This document shows positions 8,701 to 15,892 of a stretch of 64,000 nt of DNA, one piece after another. A program made the position numbers and the translations under genes. Every line of letters starts with the position of its first letter. The first letter of the stretch is position 1. The stretch spans positions 1 to 64,000 of the forward strand of contig JAFAAS010000082.1 of the NCBI GenBank assembly GCA_023426435.1, written 5' to 3'. Under the pieces are notes generated by a model, which ran no database searches, was not told the origin of the DNA, and was given only the letters and a program-made list of their open reading frames with translations. This stretch comes from Verrucomicrobiota bacterium. GTDB taxonomy: Bacteria; Verrucomicrobiota; Verrucomicrobiia; Opitutales; Opitutaceae.

Positions 8701-8772
8701 ATCCTCGACCGCGCCCGCGAGTTTTCGTATTCGCATTTCAAGGACCGCCTCGCTTCGCTCCTCGCGCTGTGA
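5713..8772 (+). CDS. Fusion: asparagine-synthetase-like amidotransferase + GT4 glycosyltransferase
   Basis: One uninterrupted frame of 1019 residues with two complete enzymes. Residues 1 to about 625 are a class II glutamine amidotransferase/asparagine synthetase. They begin MCGITGF, so Cys2 can act as the glutaminase nucleophile. FNGAIYNFRHLRDEL follows, and the ATP pyrophosphatase loop SGGLDS is at 266-271. A Pro-rich linker (about 625-663) leads into a GT4-type GT-B glycosyltransferase with VTRLTYSDRYKGVEH and a nucleotide-sugar site PSEREGFGLVYLEAMANG carrying E936 and E944 in the E-x7-E arrangement. AsnB-like amidotransferases are known in exosortase-associated polysaccharide loci, where they may amidate uronic acids; here one is joined to a transferase. 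It is the first gene of the locus. The cognate sugar is unknown. Confidence 0.9.
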   Translation: MCGITGFVEVGSDTDMRHDAVARMCQRMVHRGPDDGALHSSAHVTVGMRRLAIFDPANGRQPMSTPDGRLHLVFNGAIYNFRHLRDELSAAGFTFRTSCDTEVLLAAYAHWGERCLERLRGMFAFAIWDSHDESLFLARDPFGIKPLYYRHDGPRLLFASELNALLASGVFSTEIDPTSLSEYLAWLAVPAPRTIYRGIFSLRPGECATFRHNELSIRAAWSFRSIPTTESPCRSRSDFERELRARLEDSVRAHAVADVPVGAFLSGGLDSAVVAGLMSRTSGTRLKTFTIGFGEAGFDESSAAETTARHFGCDHHTRILNGAEVARDLPHVLAAMDQPTGDGINTYYVSQTARQGGVTVALSGLGGDELFGGYPSFRDIPRLSRLLPFWQLVPPPLRRRALARLRRGATRSRKLADMLEHAHSFHELNAMQRRVFSEDRRRELLSPDLRRLAASTPPFHPELTALAADLATAPSLDAISAWELRTYMADVLLRDSDVMSMRHSLELRVPFVDRPLAEWLWRQPAAFKFAHREPKAALARSLRDILPPDLAQRRKQGFTFPFASWMKSELRPFLEATFADTSIDRSGFFSRTSVQHRWQSFLTANDTRDWSRVWSLAVLIDFANRPAPTPLRPRPWPIEPQAAAIPAPHIVTNRSTARIRAAKQRTLLLTPEIFASEGGIPRILQIYLKALCDLSGPNDAVRLVALNDHMVDSRDLRRSSNDRLSEWRVAGRSKSRFVRDTLALSRGADRLICGHLAQLPVAFAAKLRYPRLRYYLVAHGIEVWRDYTALERLALRRAERILCVSDYTRRELLRRCPLAPEKTVVLPNALDPYFKIAPGLPRNGRAPTVLVVTRLTYSDRYKGVEHMIQAMAAIRAAIPDATLRIVGRGDDLPRLQQLRDKLRLRHAIEFLGYIDDRRMADELRSCTLFALPSEREGFGLVYLEAMANGRPCLGARAGGVPEVITPETGVLVPYADVPAIADAAIAALRREWNEAAILDRAREFSYSHFKDRLASLLAL

Positions 8773-8806
8773 GGCTCTGCCGGCAAGTCACCCCTCGAAC
8801 CCACCC

Positions 8807-8834
8807 TTGTCATTCTGAGCGAAGCGAAGAATCC
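8807..8834 (+). repeat. Dispersed GTCATTCTGAGCGAAGCG-type repeat
   Basis: TTGTCATTCTGAGCGAAGCG AAGAATCCA lies in the 112-base gap between the fusion gene and the ketoisomerase gene, the longest gap inside the locus. From memory, this word occurs as an intergenic repeat in several unrelated bacterial phyla; I could not check copy number here. Confidence 0.6.
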
Positions 8835-8884
8835 AGGGCGACGCCCACGTGCGGTCTCGCGCCCGCGGCCTCCAGCCAACATCG

Positions 8885-9319
8885 ATGAACAAAAGCCTCA
8901 CCCTGCGCGTGCAAAACTCCGGCCTGCTCGCGCTCAAGTGCTTCAAGGATCTTCCCGACGGCAACCTCTTCATCGCCGAGGCTCGCGAGCACGTTCCGTT
9001 TTCAATCAAGCGCGTTTACTTCATCAACACGCTCGCCAACCCCAAAGCCGTCCGCGGAAAACACGCCCACCGCAAACTCCAGCAAGCCATCTTCTGCATC
9101 AACGGCTCCTTCACGCTTCACCTCGACGACGGCAAAACCAAGCAGCGCATCCACCTCAACGATCCCGCCCGCGGCATCCTCCTTGGCCCAATGCTCTGGC
9201 ACACGATGTCCTCGTTCTCCTACGATTGCGTGATCCTCGTCCTCGCCAGCGATCGCTTCAAAGAATCCGACTACATCCGCGACTACGACGAGTTCCTCAC
9301 CCTCGCCCGCAGCCGATAG
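8885..9319 (+). CDS. fdtA: FdtA/QdtA-family dTDP-4-keto-6-deoxyhexose 3,4-ketoisomerase
   Basis: A 144-residue single-domain cupin. FdtA and QdtA move the keto group from C4 to C3 of dTDP-4-keto-6-deoxyglucose, making the precursor of 3-amino-3,6-dideoxy sugars. Family landmarks are present: GNLFIAEAREHVPFSIKRVY, then AVRGKHAHRKLQQ (the histidine pair of the cupin active site), CINGSFTLHLDDG, GPMLWHTM and the C-terminal ESDYIRDYDEFL. The ATG at 8885 yields the family N-terminus; the open frame upstream contains repeat sequence. The aminotransferase (FdtB) and the dTDP-sugar genes (rmlA, rmlB) that should work with it are not in this window. It precedes the exporter genes by 11 bases. Confidence 0.85.
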   Translation: MNKSLTLRVQNSGLLALKCFKDLPDGNLFIAEAREHVPFSIKRVYFINTLANPKAVRGKHAHRKLQQAIFCINGSFTLHLDDGKTKQRIHLNDPARGILLGPMLWHTMSSFSYDCVILVLASDRFKESDYIRDYDEFLTLARSR

Positions 9320-9330
9320 TCCATCCCACT

Positions 9331-10167
9331 TTGTCCTCCGAACCCGCCATCCCGCACGAGATCACCCTCGAAGCCGGCCACTCCGACGCCAACTACTGGC
9401 GCGACCTCTGGCGCTACCGCGAGCTCCTCGGTTTCCTCGCCTGGCGCGACATCAAGGTCCGCTACAAACAAGCCGTCCTCGGCGCCGGCTGGGCGCTCAT
9501 CCAACCGCTGATCACGATGGCGATCTTCACCTTCGTCTTCGGACGTCTCGCCAACATGCCCGCCGGCGGCGTGCCCTACCCCCTGCTCGTCCTCGCCGGA
9601 CTTCTGCCGTGGCAATTGTTCTCCACCGCACTCAGCGGCGCGAGCAACAGCGTCGTGGGCAACTCACACCTGATTTCCAAAGTCTATTTCCCGCGTCTGA
9701 TCGTTCCGATTTCTTCGCTCGGCGTCGCGCTCATCGACTTCGTTATCGTCCTCGCGCTTTTCGTCGTCGTCTCTCTCTGGTTCGGCGCGATCCCCACCTG
9801 GCACTGGCTGTTGCTTCCTCTCTTCATCGCCAACGCGCTCGTCATCGCCCTCGGCGCGGGTCTGTGGCTCACGAGCCTGACCGTGAAGTATCGGGATTTT
9901 CGATTCATCGTCCCGTTCCTCATGCAGGTCGGACTCTTCGTTTCTCCCGTCGGTTACCGCACCGATAACCTGCCCAACTGGCGCGACCTCCTCGCTCTCA
10001 ACCCGCTGACCGGCGTCATCGACGGATTCCGCTGGTGCCTGCTCGGCGGACGGCAACAACTCGATCCCACCAGCCTGATCTTCTCCGTCGCCGCCGCCCT
10101 CCTCCTCCTCCTCGGCGGCCTCTGGTATTTCCGCCGCATGGAGCGCCAGTTCGCCGACGTGATCTGA
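9331..10167 (+). CDS. wzm: ABC-2 polysaccharide exporter permease (Wzm)
   Basis: A 278-residue inner-membrane protein, the membrane half of a Wzm/Wzt exporter of lipid-linked polysaccharide. The N-terminus (YRELLGFLAWRDIKVRYKQA) is the classic cytoplasmic amphipathic segment of this permease family. About six membrane spans follow: GWALIQPLITMAIFTFVFG, LLVLAGLLPWQLF, LGVALIDFVIVLALFVVVSL, LLLPLFIANALVIALGAGLW, FLMQVGLFVSPVGY and a last one at SVAAALLLLLGGLWYF. The start is TTG at 9331, the first usable start after the upstream stop; the frame is open further upstream but overlaps fdtA. Its partner ATPase is the next gene, 77 bases on. Confidence 0.94.
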   Translation: MSSEPAIPHEITLEAGHSDANYWRDLWRYRELLGFLAWRDIKVRYKQAVLGAGWALIQPLITMAIFTFVFGRLANMPAGGVPYPLLVLAGLLPWQLFSTALSGASNSVVGNSHLISKVYFPRLIVPISSLGVALIDFVIVLALFVVVSLWFGAIPTWHWLLLPLFIANALVIALGAGLWLTSLTVKYRDFRFIVPFLMQVGLFVSPVGYRTDNLPNWRDLLALNPLTGVIDGFRWCLLGGRQQLDPTSLIFSVAAALLLLLGGLWYFRRMERQFADVI

Positions 10168-10190
10168 TGACACCTCTCGCGCTTCGCCCG

Positions 10191-10219
10191 CTTCGTGCCC
10201 CTTCGTGTCCATTCGTGGT
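10191..10219 (+). repeat. Dispersed ~28-base repeat, copy 4
   Basis: CTTCGTGCCCCTTCGTGTCC ATTCGTGGT in the gap between wzm and wzt, the same family as the three copies at 5291-5511. Confidence 0.55.
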
Positions 10220-10244
10220 TCGTTCCCAAACCTAGCCGCCTGAC

Positions 10245-11480
10245 ATGAGCCTCCCCGCCATCGAAGTCTCCGGCCTGAGCAAGCGCTACGTGATTCAACA
10301 CGAGTCACGTCACGACAATCTCCGCGACACCCTTCATCACACCGCCCGCAAGCTCTGGCGGCGTCTCCGCTGGGGCACTGGTTTCAGCACCGAAGAATTC
10401 TGGGCTCTGCGCGACGTCAGCTTCACCGTCCAGCCGGGCGAAGTCGTCGGCATCATCGGCCGCAACGGCGCCGGCAAATCCACGCTCCTGAAAGTTCTTT
10501 CCCGCATCACCGAACCGACCTCCGGCAAAGTAAAACTCCGCGGCCGCGTCGCCTCGCTCCTCGAAGTCGGCACCGGTTTCCATCCCGAGCTCACCGGCCG
10601 GGAGAACATCTTTCTGAACGGCGCGATCCTCGGCATGAGCCGCGCGGAGATTCGGAAAAAATTCGACGAGATCGTCGCCTTCGCCGAAGTGGAGCGGTTC
10701 CTCGATACGCCGGTGAAGCGCTACAGCAGCGGCATGTATGTCCGCCTCGCCTTCGCCGTCGCCGCCCACCTCGAGCCCGAGATCCTCATCGTCGACGAGG
10801 TCCTCGCCGTCGGCGACATCGCCTTCCAAAAAAAATGCCTCGGCAAGATGCAGGAGGTCTCCCGCGCCGGGGGCCGCGCCGTCCTCTTCGTCAGCCACAA
10901 TCTCGCCTCGATCCGCGAACTCTGCTCGACCGCGATCTTGCTGAACCAAGGAACGATCCAAGCGTCGGGCCCGTGCCACAAGGTTCTTGCGGCGTATCAA
11001 CTCGGTCTGGCAGGCGCCCCGCTCACGTCCGTCCCGAAACCTTCGGATGATCTGCTCCACCGCGCCTACGCTACCAGCGTCGATGTCGAGGACCTCGAAG
11101 GAACACCCCGCCTCATCTGGCCCGTAGGCGAACCTTTCCGCGTGCGGGTCGGCTTCCGCATCGTCCAACCACAATCTGCCTTCGTCGCCGCCATCGGCAT
11201 CCAATCCATCGACGGCACTTCCATCCAAACCGCTTGGGCGCCGCCACGTGATCTCGCGCCCGGCGACTACGAAGCGATCTTTACGCAGGACCGCGTCACA
11301 ATCGAGGCCGGCACCTATCGTTTCCTGGTCGGACTCTCGAGCGACGATCACACGTTCCAACAATTCGACGCCGTCCGCATCGAAGTGGTCAGCGAAGGCT
11401 CCCGCGGTTTCTTCCCCCGCACCTCCGGCGTCGGCGCAGTCCTGAACTCGATGCAAACTTTGGTCCAGCGGCGCACATGA
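10245..11480 (+). CDS. wzt: Polysaccharide exporter ATPase with C-terminal Wzt domain
   Basis: A 411-residue cytoplasmic ATPase that powers Wzm. The nucleotide-binding domain (about 1-250) has Walker A GRNGAGKST, the ABC signature YSSGMYVRLAFAVA, Walker B ILIVDEVLAVGD and the switch histidine in LFVSHN. The insertion RGRVASLLEVGTGFHPELTG is diagnostic of the polysaccharide/teichoic acid exporter subfamily. Residues from about 270 form the extra Wzt C-terminal domain (beta-rich, FRVRVGFRIVQPQSAF, GDYEAIFTQDRVTIEAGTYR). In O-antigen systems this domain recognises the modified non-reducing end of the chain. That would fit the abundance of methyltransferases in this locus, because terminal methylation can be the export signal. 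Its stop overlaps the next start (ATGA). Confidence 0.95.
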   Translation: MSLPAIEVSGLSKRYVIQHESRHDNLRDTLHHTARKLWRRLRWGTGFSTEEFWALRDVSFTVQPGEVVGIIGRNGAGKSTLLKVLSRITEPTSGKVKLRGRVASLLEVGTGFHPELTGRENIFLNGAILGMSRAEIRKKFDEIVAFAEVERFLDTPVKRYSSGMYVRLAFAVAAHLEPEILIVDEVLAVGDIAFQKKCLGKMQEVSRAGGRAVLFVSHNLASIRELCSTAILLNQGTIQASGPCHKVLAAYQLGLAGAPLTSVPKPSDDLLHRAYATSVDVEDLEGTPRLIWPVGEPFRVRVGFRIVQPQSAFVAAIGIQSIDGTSIQTAWAPPRDLAPGDYEAIFTQDRVTIEAGTYRFLVGLSSDDHTFQQFDAVRIEVVSEGSRGFFPRTSGVGAVLNSMQTLVQRRT

Positions 11481-12235
11481 AACGCCCGCCTCTTCCCCAC
11501 GAGCTAGGTCCTTGGCAGCGCCGCATCCGGAAGCTCCGCCTTCTCCTCCGCCTCGCCAGCGCTCTGCGCTCGTCCCGATCCAGCGCCCTCAAGATCAGTT
11601 TCGCTCAGAGCGGCGAAGATCTCCTGGCGCGCCAAATACTGCTCTCACTGGGAATCCCCCAGCCTCGCTATCTCGACATCGGCGCTCACCACCCCTTCGA
11701 ACTCAGCAACACCGCATTGTTTCACCTTCTCGGTTCTCACGGCATCAACATCGAACCCGATCCCGTTCTCTTCGAAGCCTTCACCCGACACCGTCCCCAC
11801 GACCTCAACCTCAACGTCGGTGTCGGACCCGTTCCTGGCGAAATGACATTTTTCCGGATGGCCAATCCAACCCTCAACACCTTCTCGGCCGAAGAAGCCC
11901 ACCGCGTGGCCACAGAGGAAGGCATTCCGATCGTCGCGCAACTGCCCGTCCGTATCGAAACTCCGGATGCAATCCTTGCCCGCGCCGGCTACGTCCCCGA
12001 TTTCGTCAGCGTCGACACCGAAGGTCATGACCTCACCATTCTGCAGAGCTTCGATTTCGACCGCTACCGACCGGCGCTGATTTGCGTGGAAAGCCTCACG
12101 TTCTCCACCCGCGGCCAGGGTCGCAAGCTGCCCGAAATCGCGACCTTTCTGGAGTCGGTCGGCTATCGATCTCACGCCGATACCCACCTGAACACGCTGT
12201 TCGTCGACGAACGCCGTCGCGCCGCGGGCGAATGA
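11477..12235 (+). CDS. FkbM-family methyltransferase 1
   Basis: A 252-residue SAM-dependent O-methyltransferase of the FkbM type. The SAM-binding motif I is YLDIGAHHPFELSNT near residue 55, NIEPDPVLFEAF follows, and the acidic/catalytic stretch is DFVSVDTEGHDLTILQSFDF near residue 175. It starts ATG in the ATGA overlap with wzt and ends in an ATGA overlap with the next methyltransferase, so translation is likely coupled to the exporter ATPase. A methyl group at the chain end could be what the Wzt C-terminal domain reads; that is inference. First of five FkbM-type genes in the locus, all clearly different in sequence. Confidence 0.9.
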   Translation: MKRPPLPHELGPWQRRIRKLRLLLRLASALRSSRSSALKISFAQSGEDLLARQILLSLGIPQPRYLDIGAHHPFELSNTALFHLLGSHGINIEPDPVLFEAFTRHRPHDLNLNVGVGPVPGEMTFFRMANPTLNTFSAEEAHRVATEEGIPIVAQLPVRIETPDAILARAGYVPDFVSVDTEGHDLTILQSFDFDRYRPALICVESLTFSTRGQGRKLPEIATFLESVGYRSHADTHLNTLFVDERRRAAGE

Positions 12236-13038
12236 AGCCGTCCGATCTCACGACCTACCTCGCAACGCGGAGCCCCGTTGAGCGCGAACTGCAGCGACTT
12301 TTCTCCCGTCGCGCTTCTCCCGTGATCTTCGACGTCGGCGCCTGCGAGGGCGAAGAGTCGATTCGCTACGCGCGACTTTTTCCGCGCGCGCGCATCTTCA
12401 CGTTCGAGCCGCTCCCGGCCAACCAACAACTCATCCGCGCGAACTTCGAACGCTACGGCGTGAGCAACGCCGAACTCGTTCCGGTCGCGCTATCAGACCG
12501 GATTGGCGAGGCGAGCTTCCACGTTTCCTCGGGTCGTCCGCCTCACGAGTTTTCCGGCGCCGACTGGAACTATGGCAACAAATCCAGCTCGCTCCTGCCT
12601 CCCGCCGATCCGGCTCCGATGTATGGCTGGATAGAATTCAAGGAAGCTATTGTCGTGCGCACCGACACCCTCGATCGCCTCTGCGCCGACCGCGGAATCG
12701 AACGGATCGACTTCATGCATCTCGATGTGCAAGGCGCCGAACATCTCGTGCTCGCCGGCGCCACGAGCATGCTTCCGCGGACCGCCTCGCTCTGGCTGGA
12801 GGTCTCCGACCGCGAACTGTATCGCGGCCAGCGCCTCCGCGGCGACATCGAGGACCTGCTTCGCCGCCACGGCTTCTCCCTCGCTTTCGAGGAGCGCCGC
12901 GAAATCGAAGGTGACCAATTCTACGTCAACCGCCGCTTCTTCCGCAGTCGCCGGTATCTCGGCTTCAACCAGCTTCGTCGTGCGTTCGCGAAATGCCGGC
13001 AAGTTGGAGGAAAGATCAAAGCCCGCCTCATCCGATGA
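12232..13038 (+). CDS. FkbM-family methyltransferase 2
   Basis: A 268-residue FkbM-type SAM methyltransferase. Motif I is PVIFDVGACEGEESIRYARLF near residue 30, IFTFEPLPANQQL is the next strand with the acidic residue that binds the SAM ribose, and MHLDVQGAEHLVLAGA near residue 163 is the FkbM signature. The Arg/Lys-rich C-terminal tail (RRFFRSRRYLGFNQLRRAF) could touch membrane or lipid-linked substrate. ATGA overlaps at both ends place it between methyltransferase 1 and the fucosyltransferase. The open frame upstream to 12082 overlaps the previous gene and was not used. Substrate unknown; a deoxysugar hydroxyl is plausible given the fucosyltransferase next door. Confidence 0.9.
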   Translation: MKPSDLTTYLATRSPVERELQRLFSRRASPVIFDVGACEGEESIRYARLFPRARIFTFEPLPANQQLIRANFERYGVSNAELVPVALSDRIGEASFHVSSGRPPHEFSGADWNYGNKSSSLLPPADPAPMYGWIEFKEAIVVRTDTLDRLCADRGIERIDFMHLDVQGAEHLVLAGATSMLPRTASLWLEVSDRELYRGQRLRGDIEDLLRRHGFSLAFEERREIEGDQFYVNRRFFRSRRYLGFNQLRRAFAKCRQVGGKIKARLIR

Positions 13039-13949
13039 TCATCACCCGACTTCAAGGCGGCCTCGGCAACCAGATGTTCCAATACGCCGCCGGCCTCGCG
13101 CTCGCGGAACATCGTCGCACCGTCCTTAAACTCGACGTGTCCTGGTTTCGCGAATACGCCGAATACGAGGCTCACAACCGCTACGCCCTTTCCTGCTTCA
13201 ACATCACCGAGCAGTTCGCCACGCAGGAGGAAATCGACCGCGTCGCCGGCGTGAAACTCACCCGCGTCGAACGCGGGTCCATCGCGCTCGCCGAACGCCT
13301 GCACTTCTACCGCTACGCCCGCCGCCACGCCGCGCCGGCAAATACTCACTACGAGGACTCCGCGGGGTTTTCCCCGGCCTTCTACGACCAGCCCGACAAC
13401 ACCTATCTCTATGGCATGTGGCAGTCGGAAGATTACTTCGCCCCCGTCGCGAATTTCCTCCGCCTTCACTTCAGCTTCCGCTACCCGCCACAACCGAGCG
13501 TCTGCGCCATGGCGGAGCGCATCCGCACCGCCGGCCCGTCCGTCGCCGTGCATTTCCGCCGCGGGGATTACGTCCGCAACCCCACTTTCAACCAGAGCAT
13601 CGGCGTTCTCCCGCTCGACTACTACGACCGTGCCATTGCGCTCGTTCGCCAACGCGAACCCAACGCCACGCTCTACATTTTTTCCGACGACATCGACGGC
13701 ATCGAACGCGAATTCCGCCCGCCCGGCCCGCACGTATTTGTCCGCGCCACCCAGCCCTGGCACGCGTTCGACAAGATCCGCCTCATGAGCCTCTGCCAGC
13801 ACGCGATCATCTCCAACAGCACGTTCGCCTGGTGGAGCGCCTGGCTGAACCCGTCGCCCACAAAACTCGTGATAGCGCCGAAATCGTGGCGTAGCCAGGA
13901 TCCCAACAGCTGGCGCAGCGCCATTCCATCAAGCTGGACCGTCCTCTAA
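13035..13949 (+). CDS. Alpha-1,2-fucosyltransferase (GT11)
   Basis: A 304-residue GT11 enzyme that transfers fucose from GDP-fucose, usually to the 2-OH of galactose. All diagnostic motifs are here: the N-terminal MIITRLQGGLGNQMFQYAAG, the GDP-binding VAVHFRRGDYVRN near residue 174 (HxRRxD), and HAIISNSTFAWWSAWLNP near the C-terminus. Length and start (ATG in an ATGA overlap with the preceding methyltransferase) fit the family. It predicts fucose, or a similar 6-deoxyhexose, in the polysaccharide, but gmd and fcl for GDP-fucose supply are not in this window. It is followed by a nine-base gap. Confidence 0.95.
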   Translation: MIITRLQGGLGNQMFQYAAGLALAEHRRTVLKLDVSWFREYAEYEAHNRYALSCFNITEQFATQEEIDRVAGVKLTRVERGSIALAERLHFYRYARRHAAPANTHYEDSAGFSPAFYDQPDNTYLYGMWQSEDYFAPVANFLRLHFSFRYPPQPSVCAMAERIRTAGPSVAVHFRRGDYVRNPTFNQSIGVLPLDYYDRAIALVRQREPNATLYIFSDDIDGIEREFRPPGPHVFVRATQPWHAFDKIRLMSLCQHAIISNSTFAWWSAWLNPSPTKLVIAPKSWRSQDPNSWRSAIPSSWTVL

Positions 13950-13959
13950 CCAATCTCCT

Positions 13960-14685
13960 TTGAAACGCCTCATCCAACGTTTCCTCCGCTCCTGCGGGCT
14001 CAACGTGATCCGGTCCAACCACCCAGGCGCCCGCTATGTTGATCACGTTCCGGGCACGCTGCTCGACCACGTCCTTCTCCAGGTTTTTCGCGACCTTCGC
14101 GGCGTCACTTTCCTTCAGATCGGGGCCAACGACGGCGTGCGCAACGATCCGCTCTACCACTGGATTCGGGACTGTGCGTGGAGCGGGTGCATGGTCGAAC
14201 CCATGCCTGACTTTGCCGCGCGGCTGCGCGAGTTGCACCAGCAGCGTCCACAGATCCAAATCGTCGAGGCAGCCGTTGCGATCACGCCCGGAGACCCTCG
14301 CCTGTATCGAATCGATCCTGCCCGGCAAAACCTTCCTTCTTGGGCCAGCGGCCTTGCCACACTCGATCACGCTCGCGCCGTCGAGGCTGCTCGATCGCTC
14401 GGACTCGGACCCGACGCACTCGTCGCCCAATCGATTCCTCTCATCACCCCGCGCGATCTCCTCCAGCACGCGGTCGATCCGTCCGTGATCGTGATCGATA
14501 CCGAAGGCCTCGATATCCAACTCGCCGGCGCGCTCCTTGACGAAGGATGCACTCCGCGAGTGCTCCATTTCGAACACGCCTGTGTCGCGCCGACGGAATG
14601 GTGGGCATTCCTCAATCGGCTTCGCCAGCTCGGCTACGAGTTCGGCACCTGGGGCCCGGACACCACCGCTTTTCGTCCCGCGTGA
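13960..14685 (+). CDS. FkbM-family methyltransferase 3
   Basis: A 241-residue FkbM-type methyltransferase starting at TTG (MKRLIQRFLRSCGLNVIRSN), nine bases after the fucosyltransferase stop. Motif I is FLQIGANDGVRNDPLYHWI near residue 48, VEPMPDFAARLRELH follows, and VIVIDTEGLDIQLAGALLDEG near residue 170 is the FkbM acidic motif. The FLQIGANDG form with PLYHWI belongs to a well-populated FkbM subgroup of polysaccharide loci. The next gene starts in a GTGA overlap with its stop. Function as a sugar O-methyltransferase is inferred from family and context. Confidence 0.88.
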   Translation: MKRLIQRFLRSCGLNVIRSNHPGARYVDHVPGTLLDHVLLQVFRDLRGVTFLQIGANDGVRNDPLYHWIRDCAWSGCMVEPMPDFAARLRELHQQRPQIQIVEAAVAITPGDPRLYRIDPARQNLPSWASGLATLDHARAVEAARSLGLGPDALVAQSIPLITPRDLLQHAVDPSVIVIDTEGLDIQLAGALLDEGCTPRVLHFEHACVAPTEWWAFLNRLRQLGYEFGTWGPDTTAFRPA

Positions 14686-15866
14686 GCACCGCACCTTCAT
14701 CCCCTCCGCGCAGCGCCGTCTTCTTCTCCACCATCCGCAATTGGAATTGGGGAGCACCCGACTATATCTGGCCGCGCGCCGCGAATGAACTTCTTGCAGC
14801 CGACATCCCCGTCATTGCGGTTGTTCGTCCTCAGATCTGGGACCATCCACATATCCGGCAACTCGCCGAGCGCGGCGCCTGCTTGTTTCCTCTGCCTCCG
14901 TTAGTCTATGGCCGCGGCCGAGTCTCAGAGTTAAAACGATTCTGGAAGAGGCTCGCCATGCCCTCGCGATCACTGCGCCGCGCCTTGGAGCAGACGCCCG
15001 CTCCCCATTTTTTCGTGGAGCAATCCGGCTCCTACGACTTCCTCGAGGAAGAATTCCTGCGCTCCGCCATCGCCTCGCGGTCGGCGTCCTACGACGTCCT
15101 GTTTCACTCCAATAACTACGGAGCCCCGTTCACGTCTGAGCAGCGTCATCGGGCGCTCCGCTTCCTGCTCGGCGCCCGTCGCACGCTCTTTAACTCGAAG
15201 TGGACGCGTGAACTCACCGAGCTGCAACTGCTCCACCGCCTTCCCAACGCCGGCTACTTTCCTCTTCTCGTCCGCTTCCCTCATGATCAGCCGTTGCCCT
15301 GGCCCGCAGGCGACACGCTGCGGCTGGCGTCTGTGAGCCGGCTAGATTGCCACCACAAGGGCCTCGACGTTCTGCTTCAGGCTCTCGCCTTGCTCCCCGC
15401 CGATGCTCTGTCCTGGACGCTCGACGTCTACGGCTACGGCCCCGACGAAGAATACCTGCGTGGCCTTGCGGCGTGGCTGGGACTCGACTCGCGGGTCAAC
15501 TTCCATCCGGCAACCAACGACATTCCCGCCATCTGGCAGCGCTGCCACTTGCTCCTGCTCGTCTCCCGCTACGAGGGTCTCGGCGTGGCAATGCTGGAAG
15601 CAATGGCCTGCGGTCGACCTGTGCTCCGCACGCCCTACGGCGGATGCGACGAATGGATCATTCCCAACGAAACCGGCTTCGTTTGCCCGGCAGCGGAACC
15701 AGAGCTGATCGCGCACTCGATCACCCAAGCGATTCAGTCCGCGTCGCAGTGGCCCCAAATGGGACGTGCGGCGCACGCTCGGATTCGCGCAAGACTGACA
15801 CCCGCCCCGGAATCGATCTTTCTCGAACCGTTCCGCGTCCCCTCGCTCGCGCCGGTAAGTTCATAG
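14682..15866 (+). CDS. Glycosyltransferase family 4
   Basis: A 394-residue GT-B glycosyltransferase without signal peptide or membrane span. The N-terminal half is divergent (RNWNWGAPDYIWPRAANELL). The C-terminal half has the GT4 features LASVSRLDCHHKGLDVLLQA, VYGYGPDEEYLRGLA and the nucleotide-sugar-binding VSRYEGLGVAMLEAMACGRP, with the E-x7-E pair, followed by TPYGGCDEWI. The GTG at 14682 sits in a GTGA overlap with the preceding stop; the longer open frame upstream overlaps methyltransferase 3 and looks like shadow sequence. It adds one sugar on the cytoplasmic face; donor and linkage unknown. Confidence 0.9.
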   Translation: MSTAPSSPPRSAVFFSTIRNWNWGAPDYIWPRAANELLAADIPVIAVVRPQIWDHPHIRQLAERGACLFPLPPLVYGRGRVSELKRFWKRLAMPSRSLRRALEQTPAPHFFVEQSGSYDFLEEEFLRSAIASRSASYDVLFHSNNYGAPFTSEQRHRALRFLLGARRTLFNSKWTRELTELQLLHRLPNAGYFPLLVRFPHDQPLPWPAGDTLRLASVSRLDCHHKGLDVLLQALALLPADALSWTLDVYGYGPDEEYLRGLAAWLGLDSRVNFHPATNDIPAIWQRCHLLLLVSRYEGLGVAMLEAMACGRPVLRTPYGGCDEWIIPNETGFVCPAAEPELIAHSITQAIQSASQWPQMGRAAHARIRARLTPAPESIFLEPFRVPSLAPVSS

Positions 15867-15892
15867 CCGAACTCCCGTCTGCCGCTTCACCC

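Noticed and set aside
7333..8736. A 467-codon minus-strand frame opposite the amidotransferase-glycosyltransferase fusion
   Set aside because: It is low-complexity shadow of the plus-strand gene and has no recognisable motif.
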